A stretch of DNA of 5,352 nucleotides from an uncultured bacterium (GTDB taxonomy: Bacteria; Hydrogenedentota; Hydrogenedentia; Hydrogenedentales; JAEUWI01), in assembly GCA_937895305.1 (NCBI GenBank), contig CALAXS010000597.1, forward strand, positions 1 through 5,352, in the 5' to 3' direction. Positions 1-5,352 of this stretch are shown here, one piece after another (position 1 is the stretch's first letter; every line of letters starts with the position of its first letter). The notes under the pieces are model-generated. The model did no database searches. It was not told the DNA's origin and saw only the letters and a list, made by a program, of their open reading frames with translations. The position numbers were made by a program, and so were the translations under genes.

Positions 1-1190
1 GAGGTGATGTAGCCTGCGAGTACAATGATGGCGAGAATAGTAATGACAAGTTTTGGGGGGAGTACAGGATATTCCGGGTGTTGGAGAAGTTTTTGGTTCT
101 CGCGCATACTCAGGACAGTCCACAGGACAAACATGAACAAAGCACCCAAAATACAGAAGACGGCCACACCCGCGCGGGTATCGTAGAGTTGCGTCAGTTC
201 ATGGGTCTTGATGAAGCCCTCATGTGCGCTACGAATTACAATCCATGTAGTTGCACACATTAGAAATCCCAATCCGAGGATGCGTTCAATTTTGGTGGTG
301 GGCCGCACTACCGGGTTGGTGGGCTGGTTAAAGAGGAAGAAGACGAGGCCGAAGCTGAGCCCACCCCCGAGACCAATGGTCATCTCCCAGTTTTTCCACC
401 AATCGATTTGAAGACTCATGCTATGCCCATTGTGCCAGGCCCCGCCAATGGCGAAGGGGATGGCAAAGCCCAGCGCCATAATGGCCATGACCTTTACTGC
501 GCGCCAGTCACGTCGTGCAATTTCAAAGGCGAGAAATCCGAGATAGAGCCCAACGTGGGGCGCGATATTCTGTATAGAACCCAGTGCACGAATACAGGTT
601 TTGTTTTCTTCTATTTCGTAGAGGCCCTCGGAATAAAAGGGAAGGAATAGCTGGGGATTGGCACGCACAAAGATAAGTGTTAGCCAGGCACCTGCAATAC
701 CCGAGAGAATACGCAGCACCCAACCCAGGGGTCCTATTGCTTTGGCGGGTGCGCACCAGGCCATGAAGGCTCCCGTAACCCCACCCCAATGAATGCCGCA
801 GAGGAAGAGGGCCAGGTATCCGGTCCAGACGCCTACGGGCCGCATGCCCTGGGGGTAGTCCAGGTAAAATTCACCACGCACCCAGGCGGTGTATACGCCA
901 TAACCTGTCATGCCACCGAAGGTGATACCACAAATGATGGCGGCGGCCATGGCACCGTGACCATAGGGGCGCTGTTTTGCATAGCCCCCGTATTGTGAGA
1001 AGCCTACCCAGAGCATAGCCCAGCCAAGACCGGCAAGAGCACCACCGTCCGTACCCCCAAAGCCACCCGTACCCCGTATGGCCCAGAAGAAAGCGCCCAT
1101 GAGTCCCATGATGAGGGTGATACAGAGGTAATCCTGGTTGTCCAGTCCGTCTTTGATGATTATTTTTCGGGTCGGCGCTGTCTCTGACAT
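1..1190 (-). CDS. polytopic membrane protein of unknown function, C-terminal end cut by the window edge
   Basis: The frame is open from an ATG at 1190-1188 to base 1, giving 396 complete codons and no stop, so the C-terminus lies outside the window. I do not recognise a family. The N-terminal 20 residues are polar and charged, followed by about ten or eleven hydrophobic stretches, roughly residues 22-38, 48-64, 80-100, 120-143, 153-175, 205-222, 230-250, 270-287, 303-319, 339-361 and 379-394, so it should sit in the cytoplasmic membrane. Glycine-rich stretches stand out: RGTGGFGGTDGG (39-50), GGMTGYG (92-98), HWGGVTG (134-140) and GGAWHNG (249-255). Trp and Gly within the membrane segments are frequent. 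It starts 32 bp after the enolase-family gene, with a weak purine-rich stretch (AAGAAGTGAG) as possible ribosome binding site, so the two are probably cotranscribed. A transporter or channel for the neighbouring enzyme's substrate is conceivable but unproven. The reading frame is certain; the function is not. Confidence 0.85.
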   Translation of the reverse strand, partial: MSETAPTRKIIIKDGLDNQDYLCITLIMGLMGAFFWAIRGTGGFGGTDGGALAGLGWAMLWVGFSQYGGYAKQRPYGHGAMAAAIICGITFGGMTGYGVYTAWVRGEFYLDYPQGMRPVGVWTGYLALFLCGIHWGGVTGAFMAWCAPAKAIGPLGWVLRILSGIAGAWLTLIFVRANPQLFLPFYSEGLYEIEENKTCIRALGSIQNIAPHVGLYLGFLAFEIARRDWRAVKVMAIMALGFAIPFAIGGAWHNGHSMSLQIDWWKNWEMTIGLGGGLSFGLVFFLFNQPTNPVVRPTTKIERILGLGFLMCATTWIVIRSAHEGFIKTHELTQLYDTRAGVAVFCILGALFMFVLWTVLSMRENQKLLQHPEYPVLPPKLVITILAIIVLAGYIT

Positions 1191-1222
1191 TGACTACTCA
1201 CTTCTTTTGGTGGTGTTTCCAA

Positions 1223-2611
1223 TCACTCCGGGTCCGGTAAATCCCGTTCTATTTCGTCGATACGATAACCGAAGCCAGGCCCGGTGAGTGTACCAAGATC
1301 AAGTTGTCCGTTGCGCCGTTTATAGATGTCGGGATGGACCGCTGCTTCTGGCAGACTCGCAGCAGGATAAAACTGCATGCTGTTAGTTTCCACCCCCATG
1401 ATCGTGCCTGCGTGTGCCGCAAGGAGAACGTGGGGTATCTGTGCCAGCATGGGGTTAGTGAGGTCTTGCACCATGAGGGTCATGCCGTGGGCCTTGGCCC
1501 AACACAGCGACAACAACGCGCCCGTCTGGGTCTTGCAGGTTTTCAGCGCAACCCCGGTCCAGCCCAGTTCGCGGCCCTGACGCACTACACGCCAATCGTG
1601 TGCACTTTCGTCCATGAAGAGGGGCTTTCGCGCCGAGACGCTGTGGACGTCGATATTGTGTTCGTCCAGGTCATAAGGGAAGGGCTGTTCCACATAGAGA
1701 ATCATGCCATAGATACGCGGGTGCTCCAGGACCAGTCGGTCCAGGAGGTCGTTTACATAGGCCGGGTCCGTGACGGTGCAATTAAAATCCGTGGTGAGCC
1801 AGTCGACGTTTTCTTCGATGGCGATATTCCCGACTTGTAGCAATCGCGCATAGTCCCATGTCGCATCGTTACCCCGCAGCTTAATCTTCAGACAGTTCAA
1901 GCCGTCCGTACGGATCCAGTCACGAAGGAGTACCGGGTATTCATCATTGGGACCGGAACCATCATCCTCTTCAGGCTCTATCCAGTCCTTACCGCCCACG
2001 AGGTGCCACGCGGGTAGTGTGCTTTTATGAGGCAGGTCGAAGAAGTCTTCAGGATAGAGACCATCCAGAACGGCCTGGCTGTTCATGGCCGTGCTCATGA
2101 AGAATTCCAGATCATGTTTCATGTAGGTCTTGTTATAGGTGCTATACGTGGGTACATCGTGGAGCATGCCATAGGCATCGTGTAGCGCAATGTCAAAGGC
2201 AGACGTACAGACCAGTGCCGCCAGCAGAGGCATGGCCTCTTCGTCGCGGTTGGCATTGAATTTCTCCAGCACCTGAGACATGCGGTTTTCAATAAAACTA
2301 TGCCCCACTTCCAGTGCGTGACCGGATACATCAAAATCAGACCAGGCGCGGGCGATGTGTCGGGTAAATTCATTCAGGCATTCATGGCGTTCATCATAGG
2401 GCAGGGTGCTGGGCCATACCCATTGCACACTGAGGGGCGTCTCGCCCCAGCCATCCGCGCTGCGCCCGTCTGCGGTTTCCACTGTCATGCGTACCCGCGC
2501 ACAGGTGACATAGGTCAGGGTTTCATGACCAAACTTTAGGGGTACGCGAAGTTCCAGCGGGATGAAATGGAGTGCGCAGGATTTTGGGGTTATGTCGTAT
2601 TGTTCAGGCAT
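1223..2611 (-). CDS. enolase-superfamily enzyme, mandelate racemase/muconate lactonizing enzyme type
   Basis: This is a 462-residue enzyme that should abstract a proton alpha to a carboxylate, with Mg2+ stabilising the enolate. The N-terminal capping domain covers roughly residues 10-150 and the barrel follows. Visible catalytic residues are the KxK motif K242/K244 (LKIKLRG), metal ligands D275 (TDFN), E308 (YVEQPF) and D334 (MDES), and the opposite lysine K357 (ALKTCK). Lysines on both faces are the pattern of the muconate lactonizing enzyme/dipeptide epimerase subgroup, not the His-Asp dyad of mandelate racemase. No signal peptide is seen, so it should be cytoplasmic. It is longer than the usual 350-400 residues, mainly because of an insertion near residues 178-235 that includes the acidic run EPEEDDGSGPNDE. 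An in-frame TGA 27 bases upstream with no start codon between fixes the ATG as the earliest start; the ribosome binding site is weak (GAAGAAAGA, distant). The membrane protein gene follows after 32 bp. Family is secure; the substrate is unknown. Confidence 0.9.
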   Translation of the reverse strand: MPEQYDITPKSCALHFIPLELRVPLKFGHETLTYVTCARVRMTVETADGRSADGWGETPLSVQWVWPSTLPYDERHECLNEFTRHIARAWSDFDVSGHALEVGHSFIENRMSQVLEKFNANRDEEAMPLLAALVCTSAFDIALHDAYGMLHDVPTYSTYNKTYMKHDLEFFMSTAMNSQAVLDGLYPEDFFDLPHKSTLPAWHLVGGKDWIEPEEDDGSGPNDEYPVLLRDWIRTDGLNCLKIKLRGNDATWDYARLLQVGNIAIEENVDWLTTDFNCTVTDPAYVNDLLDRLVLEHPRIYGMILYVEQPFPYDLDEHNIDVHSVSARKPLFMDESAHDWRVVRQGRELGWTGVALKTCKTQTGALLSLCWAKAHGMTLMVQDLTNPMLAQIPHVLLAAHAGTIMGVETNSMQFYPAASLPEAAVHPDIYKRRNGQLDLGTLTGPGFGYRIDEIERDLPDPE

Positions 2612-2634
2612 AAATTGTATTTGTCTTTCTTCTT

Positions 2635-2667
2635 GTCATTCCCTAACTGCGAAAGCGGGAATCTCCA
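2635..2667. repeat. short palindromic repeat of the GTCATTCCC...GGGAATC type
   Basis: The segment begins GTCATTCCC and ends GGGAATCTCCAA, with the arms ATTCCC (2638-2643) and GGGAAT (2657-2662) able to pair around a 13-base loop that contains GCGAAAGC. It resembles the interspersed repeat GTCATTCCCGCGAAAGCGGGAATCC found in many bacterial genomes (from memory, not searched), here with a few extra bases in the middle. It lies in the probable leader of the enolase-family gene and could form a hairpin in that RNA. Confidence 0.55.
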
Positions 2668-2683
2668 AGTTTACATTGACTCA

Positions 2684-2712
2684 ATTATAACGCGTCATTG
2701 CGAGGATGCGAA
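2684..2712 (-). promoter_or_regulatory. candidate sigma-70-like promoter for the enolase-family operon
   Basis: On the minus strand there is a perfect TATAAT (2689-2684), preceded at exactly 17 bp by TTCGCA (2712-2707), which matches four of six bases of the -35 consensus. Transcription would start near 2677 and leave a leader of about 65 bases before the enolase-family ATG, including the short inverted repeat at 2638-2662. The -35 box lies inside one of the REP-like repeats. This is a motif match only, and AT-rich spacers give such matches by chance. Confidence 0.4.
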
Positions 2713-2751
2713 GCAGGCGATAATCTCTTGGTCCAGACGATTATACAGTGG
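2693..2751 (+). repeat. REP-like repeat, diverged copy A of the CGTCATTGCGAG family
   Basis: This copy starts CGTCATTGCGAGGATGCGAA and ends CCAGACGATTATACAGTGG. It aligns over its whole length with copy B 81 bp further right, in the same orientation, with small gaps and many substitutions in the middle. The central GGCAATCTGG of the other copies is degraded here to GATAATCTC. It is non-coding and lies in the spacer between the DUF1501 and enolase-family genes. Confidence 0.7.
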
Positions 2752-2773
2752 TAACAAATGACGCCACCCTACA

Positions 2774-2834
2774 CGTCATTGCGAGGAGCGCAGCGACGCG
2801 GCAATCTGGCTTGGACCAGACGATTGAACAGTGG
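2774..2834 (+). repeat. REP-like repeat, copy B of the CGTCATTGCGAG family
   Basis: The first 58 bases (2774-2831) match the inverted copy at 4543-4600 at 55 of 58 positions, including an unbroken 41-base identity from CGTCATTGCG through GGCTTGG. The core contains the imperfect palindrome GCGAGGAGCGCAGCGACGC. From memory this family (CGTCATTGCGAGGAGC...GGCAATCT) is widely scattered between genes in many bacteria. Copies A and B form a near-tandem direct pair. Confidence 0.8.
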
Positions 2835-2867
2835 GAGGGATGCCCCTTCTAAAAAATCCGATTCTTA

Positions 2868-2904
2868 TCTGTGTTAATCCGTTCAATCCGTGTCATCCGT
2901 GTTC
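2868..2904. repeat. degenerate tandem repeat of a 9-10 bp unit, TCCGTGTnA
   Basis: Four adjacent units are visible: TCTGTGTTAA (2868-2877), TCCGTTCAA (2878-2886), TCCGTGTCA (2887-2895) and TCCGTGTTC (2896-2904). The array ends 18 bp beyond the stop codon of the DUF1501 gene. It resembles short intergenic arrays of ATCCGTGT-like words that I recall from genomes of planctomycetes and other environmental bacteria. No rho-independent terminator hairpin is visible around it, so how DUF1501 transcription ends is unclear. Confidence 0.6.
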
Positions 2905-2922
2905 TATTCTTTATTCACTTCC

Positions 2923-4347
2923 CTACGCTAACCAGTCTTGAATCACGTGACCATGGACATCGGTGAGGCGCATGTCGCGACCGCTATAGCGATAGGTGAG
3001 CCGGGTATGGTCAAAGCCGAGGAGATGGAGAATGGTCGCGTGGAGGTCATGGATGTCCACCACATTTTCCACGGCCTTATAGCCCATTTCGTCGGTAGTA
3101 CCATAGATGGTACCGCCCTTGATGCCCGCCCCCGCCATCCAGATGGTGAAGCCAAAAGGATTGTGGTCCCGACCGATGGTGCCCTGCGCGAAGGGGGTAC
3201 GCCCAAATTCCCCGGCCCACACCACGAGGGTATCTTCGAGGAGTCCGCGACCCTTGAGATCTTTCAGCAGCCCGGCAATGGGTTGGTCCACTGCAAGTGC
3301 ATTTTTACTGTGATTATCAATCAGTCCGCCATGGGCGTCCCATCGGTCCGCGCCATCAATTTTGGGACAGGTCAATTCTACGAAGCGTACACCACGCTCA
3401 ACCAGGCGCCGCGCCACCAGGCACTGTCGCCCATAGCTTTGGGTGTGCTCGAATTTGGAATCGAGGCCATAGAGTTTTTTGGTCACCTCTGATTCACCGT
3501 CAATGTTGGTGAGTTCCGGCACCGCCGACTGCATGCGATAGGCCAGTTCATAATTCGATATGGACGATTCCAACTGGTCGTGGGCACCCTGACGCGCGAG
3601 CATGCCCTGGTCCAGTTCACGCATAAGCGCCAGTTTGTTCAACTGGGCGGTGGAGGATTCATCCAGCGGAACGATATTGGCCAGTGCTGGATTGTCGTTA
3701 CGGAAACAGGAAGCCTGGTACGCGGCAGGCAGGAATCCTGCGCCGAAGTTACCCGCACCACCGGAAGGGATGAGTCCGCCGTCCAGGACCACATAGCCCG
3801 GCAGGTTTTGATTCGCGGAACCCAGGCCATAGGTGGTCCAGGCGCCCATGCTCGGGCGGCCTACTTGTCCGTGGCCCGTGTGCAAGAAATAATTCGCCGC
3901 GTTATGCTCTGAAAAGTTCGAGGTCATGGAGCGGATTACGCAGAGGTCATCGACACAGCCGCCCACATGGGGGAAGAGGTCACTCACCGGGATACCGCTC
4001 TCGCCGTAGTTATTGAATTTCCATTGGGTACCCAGGCTGTCGCCATTGTTGTCGAATTGGGTGGGCTCCATCTTCATCTTGAAAGGTTGACCACTCATCT
4101 TGTCCAGTTCCGGTTTCGGGTCGAAACTGTCCACCTGGCTCACACCACCATCCATGTAAAGGAAGATGACGTTTTTCGCCTTGGGCGCGAAGTGGGGAAT
4201 CTGGGTCTCCACGTTGGCACCATAGGCCTTGTCGCCCAGGAGTCCCGTCAACGCCATGGCCCCGAAGCCCATGGAGGCTTGCTGCAGGAAACCCCGACGG
4301 GTTGTGGGCACTTTGCCGAAAGAGTGGCAATGATGTTGCTTTTTCAC
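2923..4347 (-). CDS. DUF1501 family protein with Tat signal peptide
   Basis: This 474-residue protein belongs to the DUF1501 family (PF07394), which has an alkaline phosphatase/sulfatase-like fold; the true reaction is not established. The N-terminus is a twin-arginine signal (RRGFLQQ, residues 17-23, then a hydrophobic stretch to about 38 and AYGA at 41-44), so it should be exported folded. Likely metal or active-site positions are the MDGG segment (65-68), H148, H156 and H159 (SEHNAANYFLHTGH), WDAHGG (336-341), EFGRTP (380-385), RDHN (393-396) and VDIHDLHATILHLLG (430-444). The C-terminus (YRYSGRDMRLTDVHGHVIQDWLA region) is the usual family ending, so the gene is full length. It starts with GTG: an in-frame TGA lies 21 bases upstream, no ATG comes before the Tat motif, and GAGGA sits 10 bases before the GTG. 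The PSD1 gene upstream is its usual partner, but here 349 bp of repeat-bearing DNA separates them. The family assignment is firm. Confidence 0.95.
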   Translation of the reverse strand: MKKQHHCHSFGKVPTTRRGFLQQASMGFGAMALTGLLGDKAYGANVETQIPHFAPKAKNVIFLYMDGGVSQVDSFDPKPELDKMSGQPFKMKMEPTQFDNNGDSLGTQWKFNNYGESGIPVSDLFPHVGGCVDDLCVIRSMTSNFSEHNAANYFLHTGHGQVGRPSMGAWTTYGLGSANQNLPGYVVLDGGLIPSGGAGNFGAGFLPAAYQASCFRNDNPALANIVPLDESSTAQLNKLALMRELDQGMLARQGAHDQLESSISNYELAYRMQSAVPELTNIDGESEVTKKLYGLDSKFEHTQSYGRQCLVARRLVERGVRFVELTCPKIDGADRWDAHGGLIDNHSKNALAVDQPIAGLLKDLKGRGLLEDTLVVWAGEFGRTPFAQGTIGRDHNPFGFTIWMAGAGIKGGTIYGTTDEMGYKAVENVVDIHDLHATILHLLGFDHTRLTYRYSGRDMRLTDVHGHVIQDWLA

Positions 4348-4362
4348 GATGAAACTATCCTC
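4347..4362 (-). repeat. 16-bp direct repeat, copy next to DUF1501, containing its ribosome binding site
   Basis: Read on the minus strand this is GAGGATAGTTTCATCG, identical to 4683-4698, with mismatches immediately beyond both ends. It ends with the first base of the GTG start. It supplies the Shine-Dalgarno sequence GAGGA (4362-4358), 10 bases before the GTG. The two copies bracket exactly 320 bp, so they look like a target-site duplication or a slippage-type duplication. Confidence 0.85.
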
Positions 4363-4461
4363 TGTTCAGAATTCGCTTTGACCTATACGGTCATATTAAA
4401 TATATGCTACGTCATTACTGTCCACGCAGAATATTTAATTCATTTTTAACTCATATTAGCA

Positions 4462-4505
4462 CGTCATTGCGAGACGAGTGTAAACGAGGCGTGGCAATCT
4501 GGCTT
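4462..4505 (+). repeat. REP-like repeat, left arm of an inverted pair
   Basis: The arm starts CGTCATTGCGAG (4462-4473) and ends GGCAATCTGGCTT (4493-4505), both identical to the matching parts of the right arm read on the opposite strand. The middle (ACGAGTGTAAACGAGGCGT) has diverged from the GAGCGCAGCGACGC of the other copies but stays about as long. Similarity decays after 4505. With the right arm it could fold into a long cruciform or RNA hairpin. Confidence 0.75.
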
Positions 4506-4542
4506 AGTCCGAGAGATGTTGGTGTCGAAGCTATGTCGATGT

Positions 4543-4600
4543 CTGTTCAATCATTTGGGCCAAGCCAGATTGCCGCGTCGCTGCGCTCCTCGCAATGACG
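4543..4600 (-). repeat. REP-like repeat, right arm of the inverted pair
   Basis: Read on the minus strand it begins CGTCATTGCGAG and ends GATTGAACAG. It matches the plus-strand copy at 2774-2831 at 55 of 58 bases, with the only differences at three positions near the end. This close identity to a copy about 1.8 kb away, compared with the decayed left arm and copy A, suggests it was copied or homogenised recently. Confidence 0.8.
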
Positions 4601-4682
4601 GGTGAGGTGAAGACTTTGTGATATGAAAAATATCGAATGGCCTTTACAGGCTTGCCTATATTTAATTTTCTTTATTGTAAAC

Positions 4683-4698
4683 CGATGAAACTATCCTC
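4683..4698 (-). repeat. 16-bp direct repeat, copy at the end of the PSD1 gene
   Basis: This is identical to 4347-4362. On the minus strand its first two bases are the GA of the PSD1 stop codon TGA (4699-4697), so TGAGGA combines the stop with what would have been the DUF1501 Shine-Dalgarno sequence. The copy here no longer precedes a start codon. Confidence 0.85.
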
Positions 4699-5352
4699 AG
4701 CTAACGTAGATAAACCCTTTGAGGGTAAACATAACATGGCACATATCTGACCAGAGCCGTACATCGTCCCGGGCCGCATCTTCATCCAGTTCATAAACAT
4801 CGCGCTGGGCTGCGAGGAATTGTTGCATCCGTTCCACTTCAGCAGCTTCCGCATCACGGCCCAGGGCACGACGAAATAAATACTGAATCCGTTGTTCAAA
4901 GTTTTGAATGGTTTCCCGGGCGACCACAGTTTCGCCCCACAGCTTGGCCTGTTCCACCACGAAGGGGTCATTCATGAGAATGAGGGCCTGTTGCGGGATG
5001 TTGGACTGGGTGCGTTTGCCGATGGTGGTGTCCGGTGTGGGCATGTCGAAGGACAGCAACATGGACGACAAATAGTTTCGGCGAATTTCCTGATAGATGC
5101 TGCGTCGTCCATCGCCATCGATAGGACCGGATATACCGGGTCTGCGTTGGCCCCCCATAAAGGGCGAGAGATAACTGGGTACCGAAGGGCCGAAGCGTTC
5201 TTCGTTCAGGGTGCCAGCCACCTTCAGGATGGAATCGCGAATGACTTCCCCTTCCAGTCGACGCAGGTTCATACGATGGAGGAGTAAATTGGCAGGATCC
5301 TGATCCTCTGCTTTCGCATCGGTGAGGTCGCTGCTCATACGGTAGGTTTTGG
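4697..5352 (-). CDS. PSD1/DUF1553 domain protein, C-terminal part, start beyond the window
   Basis: The frame is open to the right edge, and the stop is TGA at 4699-4697. The residues just inside the edge (KTYRMSSDL) continue naturally into the family pattern, so the ATG at 5338 is an internal methionine and not the start. About 217 residues are visible. They match the end of PSD1 (DUF1553, PF07587) proteins: an LLHRMNLRRLEGEVIRDSIL segment, then RRSIYQEIRRNYLSSMLLSFD, a TIGKRTQSNIPQQALILMND segment, and a final helical part with YLFRRALGRDAEAAEVE. Such proteins usually carry planctomycete cytochrome c-like and DUF1549 domains further upstream, which would lie outside the window, and are exported. 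The final WSDMCHVMFTLKGFIYVS corresponds to the usual conserved tail, which commonly has NEF where this one has KGF. DUF1501 is its usual downstream partner and follows here after a repeat-filled gap. The family is clear; the molecular role is poorly defined. Confidence 0.92.
   Translation of the reverse strand, partial: KTYRMSSDLTDAKAEDQDPANLLLHRMNLRRLEGEVIRDSILKVAGTLNEERFGPSVPSYLSPFMGGQRRPGISGPIDGDGRRSIYQEIRRNYLSSMLLSFDMPTPDTTIGKRTQSNIPQQALILMNDPFVVEQAKLWGETVVARETIQNFEQRIQYLFRRALGRDAEAAEVERMQQFLAAQRDVYELDEDAARDDVRLWSDMCHVMFTLKGFIYVS

Larger units (their letters stand above)
4363..4682. mobile_element. putative non-coding inserted element (MITE-like) in the PSD1-DUF1501 junction
   Basis: This 320-bp stretch is bounded by the exact 16-bp direct repeats. 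It contains no convincing gene. The outer parts are AT-rich, and the middle (4462-4600) is an inverted pair of REP-like repeats. A small hairpin TGACC-TATAC-GGTCA is at 4379-4393. The outer ends show only a weak inverted match (GTTCAGAAT against GTTTACAAT, seven of nine). Excising it with one repeat copy rejoins the PSD1 stop and DUF1501 start as a tight operon junction. No transposase is present, so it would be non-autonomous. A 16-bp duplication is longer than most transposases make, so a rearrangement or recombination between repeats is the alternative. Confidence 0.5.

Noticed and set aside
408..650. Short plus-strand open frames across 78-998
   Set aside because: The minus strand is uninterrupted over the whole of 1-1190 with clear membrane-protein composition; the plus-strand frames are fragmentary and overlap each other.
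1304..1840. Open frame of 178 codons on the plus strand
   Set aside because: It lies wholly opposite the enolase-family gene, whose catalytic motifs are all on the minus strand, and the translation shows no domain.
2693..2834. Possible CRISPR array
   Set aside because: Only two diverged direct copies occur, the other copies are dispersed or inverted, and there are no regular unique spacers or cas genes.
2938..3492. Open frame of 184 codons on the plus strand
   Set aside because: It lies opposite the conserved C-terminal part of DUF1501 and shows no recognisable features.
3967..4449. Open frame of 160 codons on the plus strand running into the inserted segment
   Set aside because: Most of it is antisense to DUF1501, and the remainder is AT-rich spacer with low-complexity translation.
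4640..4672. Possible rho-independent terminator on the plus strand (AGGC-TT-GCCT followed by a T-rich run)
   Set aside because: The stem is only four base pairs with a tiny loop, the T-run is interrupted, and no plus-strand gene precedes it.

Overview
All four recognisable genes lie on the minus strand, so the window reads right to left. The best clue to the organism is a pair at the right: a PSD1/DUF1553 protein followed by a Tat-exported DUF1501 protein. This pairing is typical of Planctomycetota and relatives (Verrucomicrobiota, Lentisphaerota, Hydrogenedentota and some Acidobacteriota). The moderate GC content and the many short interspersed repeats fit an environmental member of that group. 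The genus cannot be told from the window.

Layout in transcription order. Bases 5352-4697 hold the C-terminal end of a PSD1 protein that runs off the right edge. Bases 4696-4348 are a non-coding, AT-rich spacer holding an inverted pair of REP-like repeats, flanked by an exact 16-bp direct repeat. Bases 4347-2923 encode the DUF1501 protein. Bases 2922-2612 are a non-coding spacer packed with three kinds of short repeat and a candidate promoter. Bases 2611-1223 encode an enolase-superfamily enzyme with a complete catalytic set of the muconate-lactonizing-enzyme type. Bases 1190-1 encode a polytopic membrane protein of unknown function that runs off the left edge, only 32 bp after the enolase-family gene.

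How the genes fit together. PSD1 and DUF1501 proteins are generally thought to work as an exported pair in breakdown of complex organic matter, but their biochemistry is poorly defined. The enolase-family enzyme and the membrane protein look like a second two-gene operon. A link between a cytosolic epimerase- or cycloisomerase-like enzyme and transport of its substrate is possible but is only inference.

The most interesting observation is the PSD1-DUF1501 spacer. The 16-bp repeat at its two ends contains the Shine-Dalgarno sequence of DUF1501 and overlaps the PSD1 stop codon. Removing one copy and the 320 bp between restores a tight junction in which TGA overlaps GAGGA and the GTG start follows 13 bp after the stop. 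This looks like a non-coding element inserted into an operon junction while both genes stayed intact. I found no CRISPR array, tRNA, rRNA or transposase gene, and no clearly new multi-gene system.
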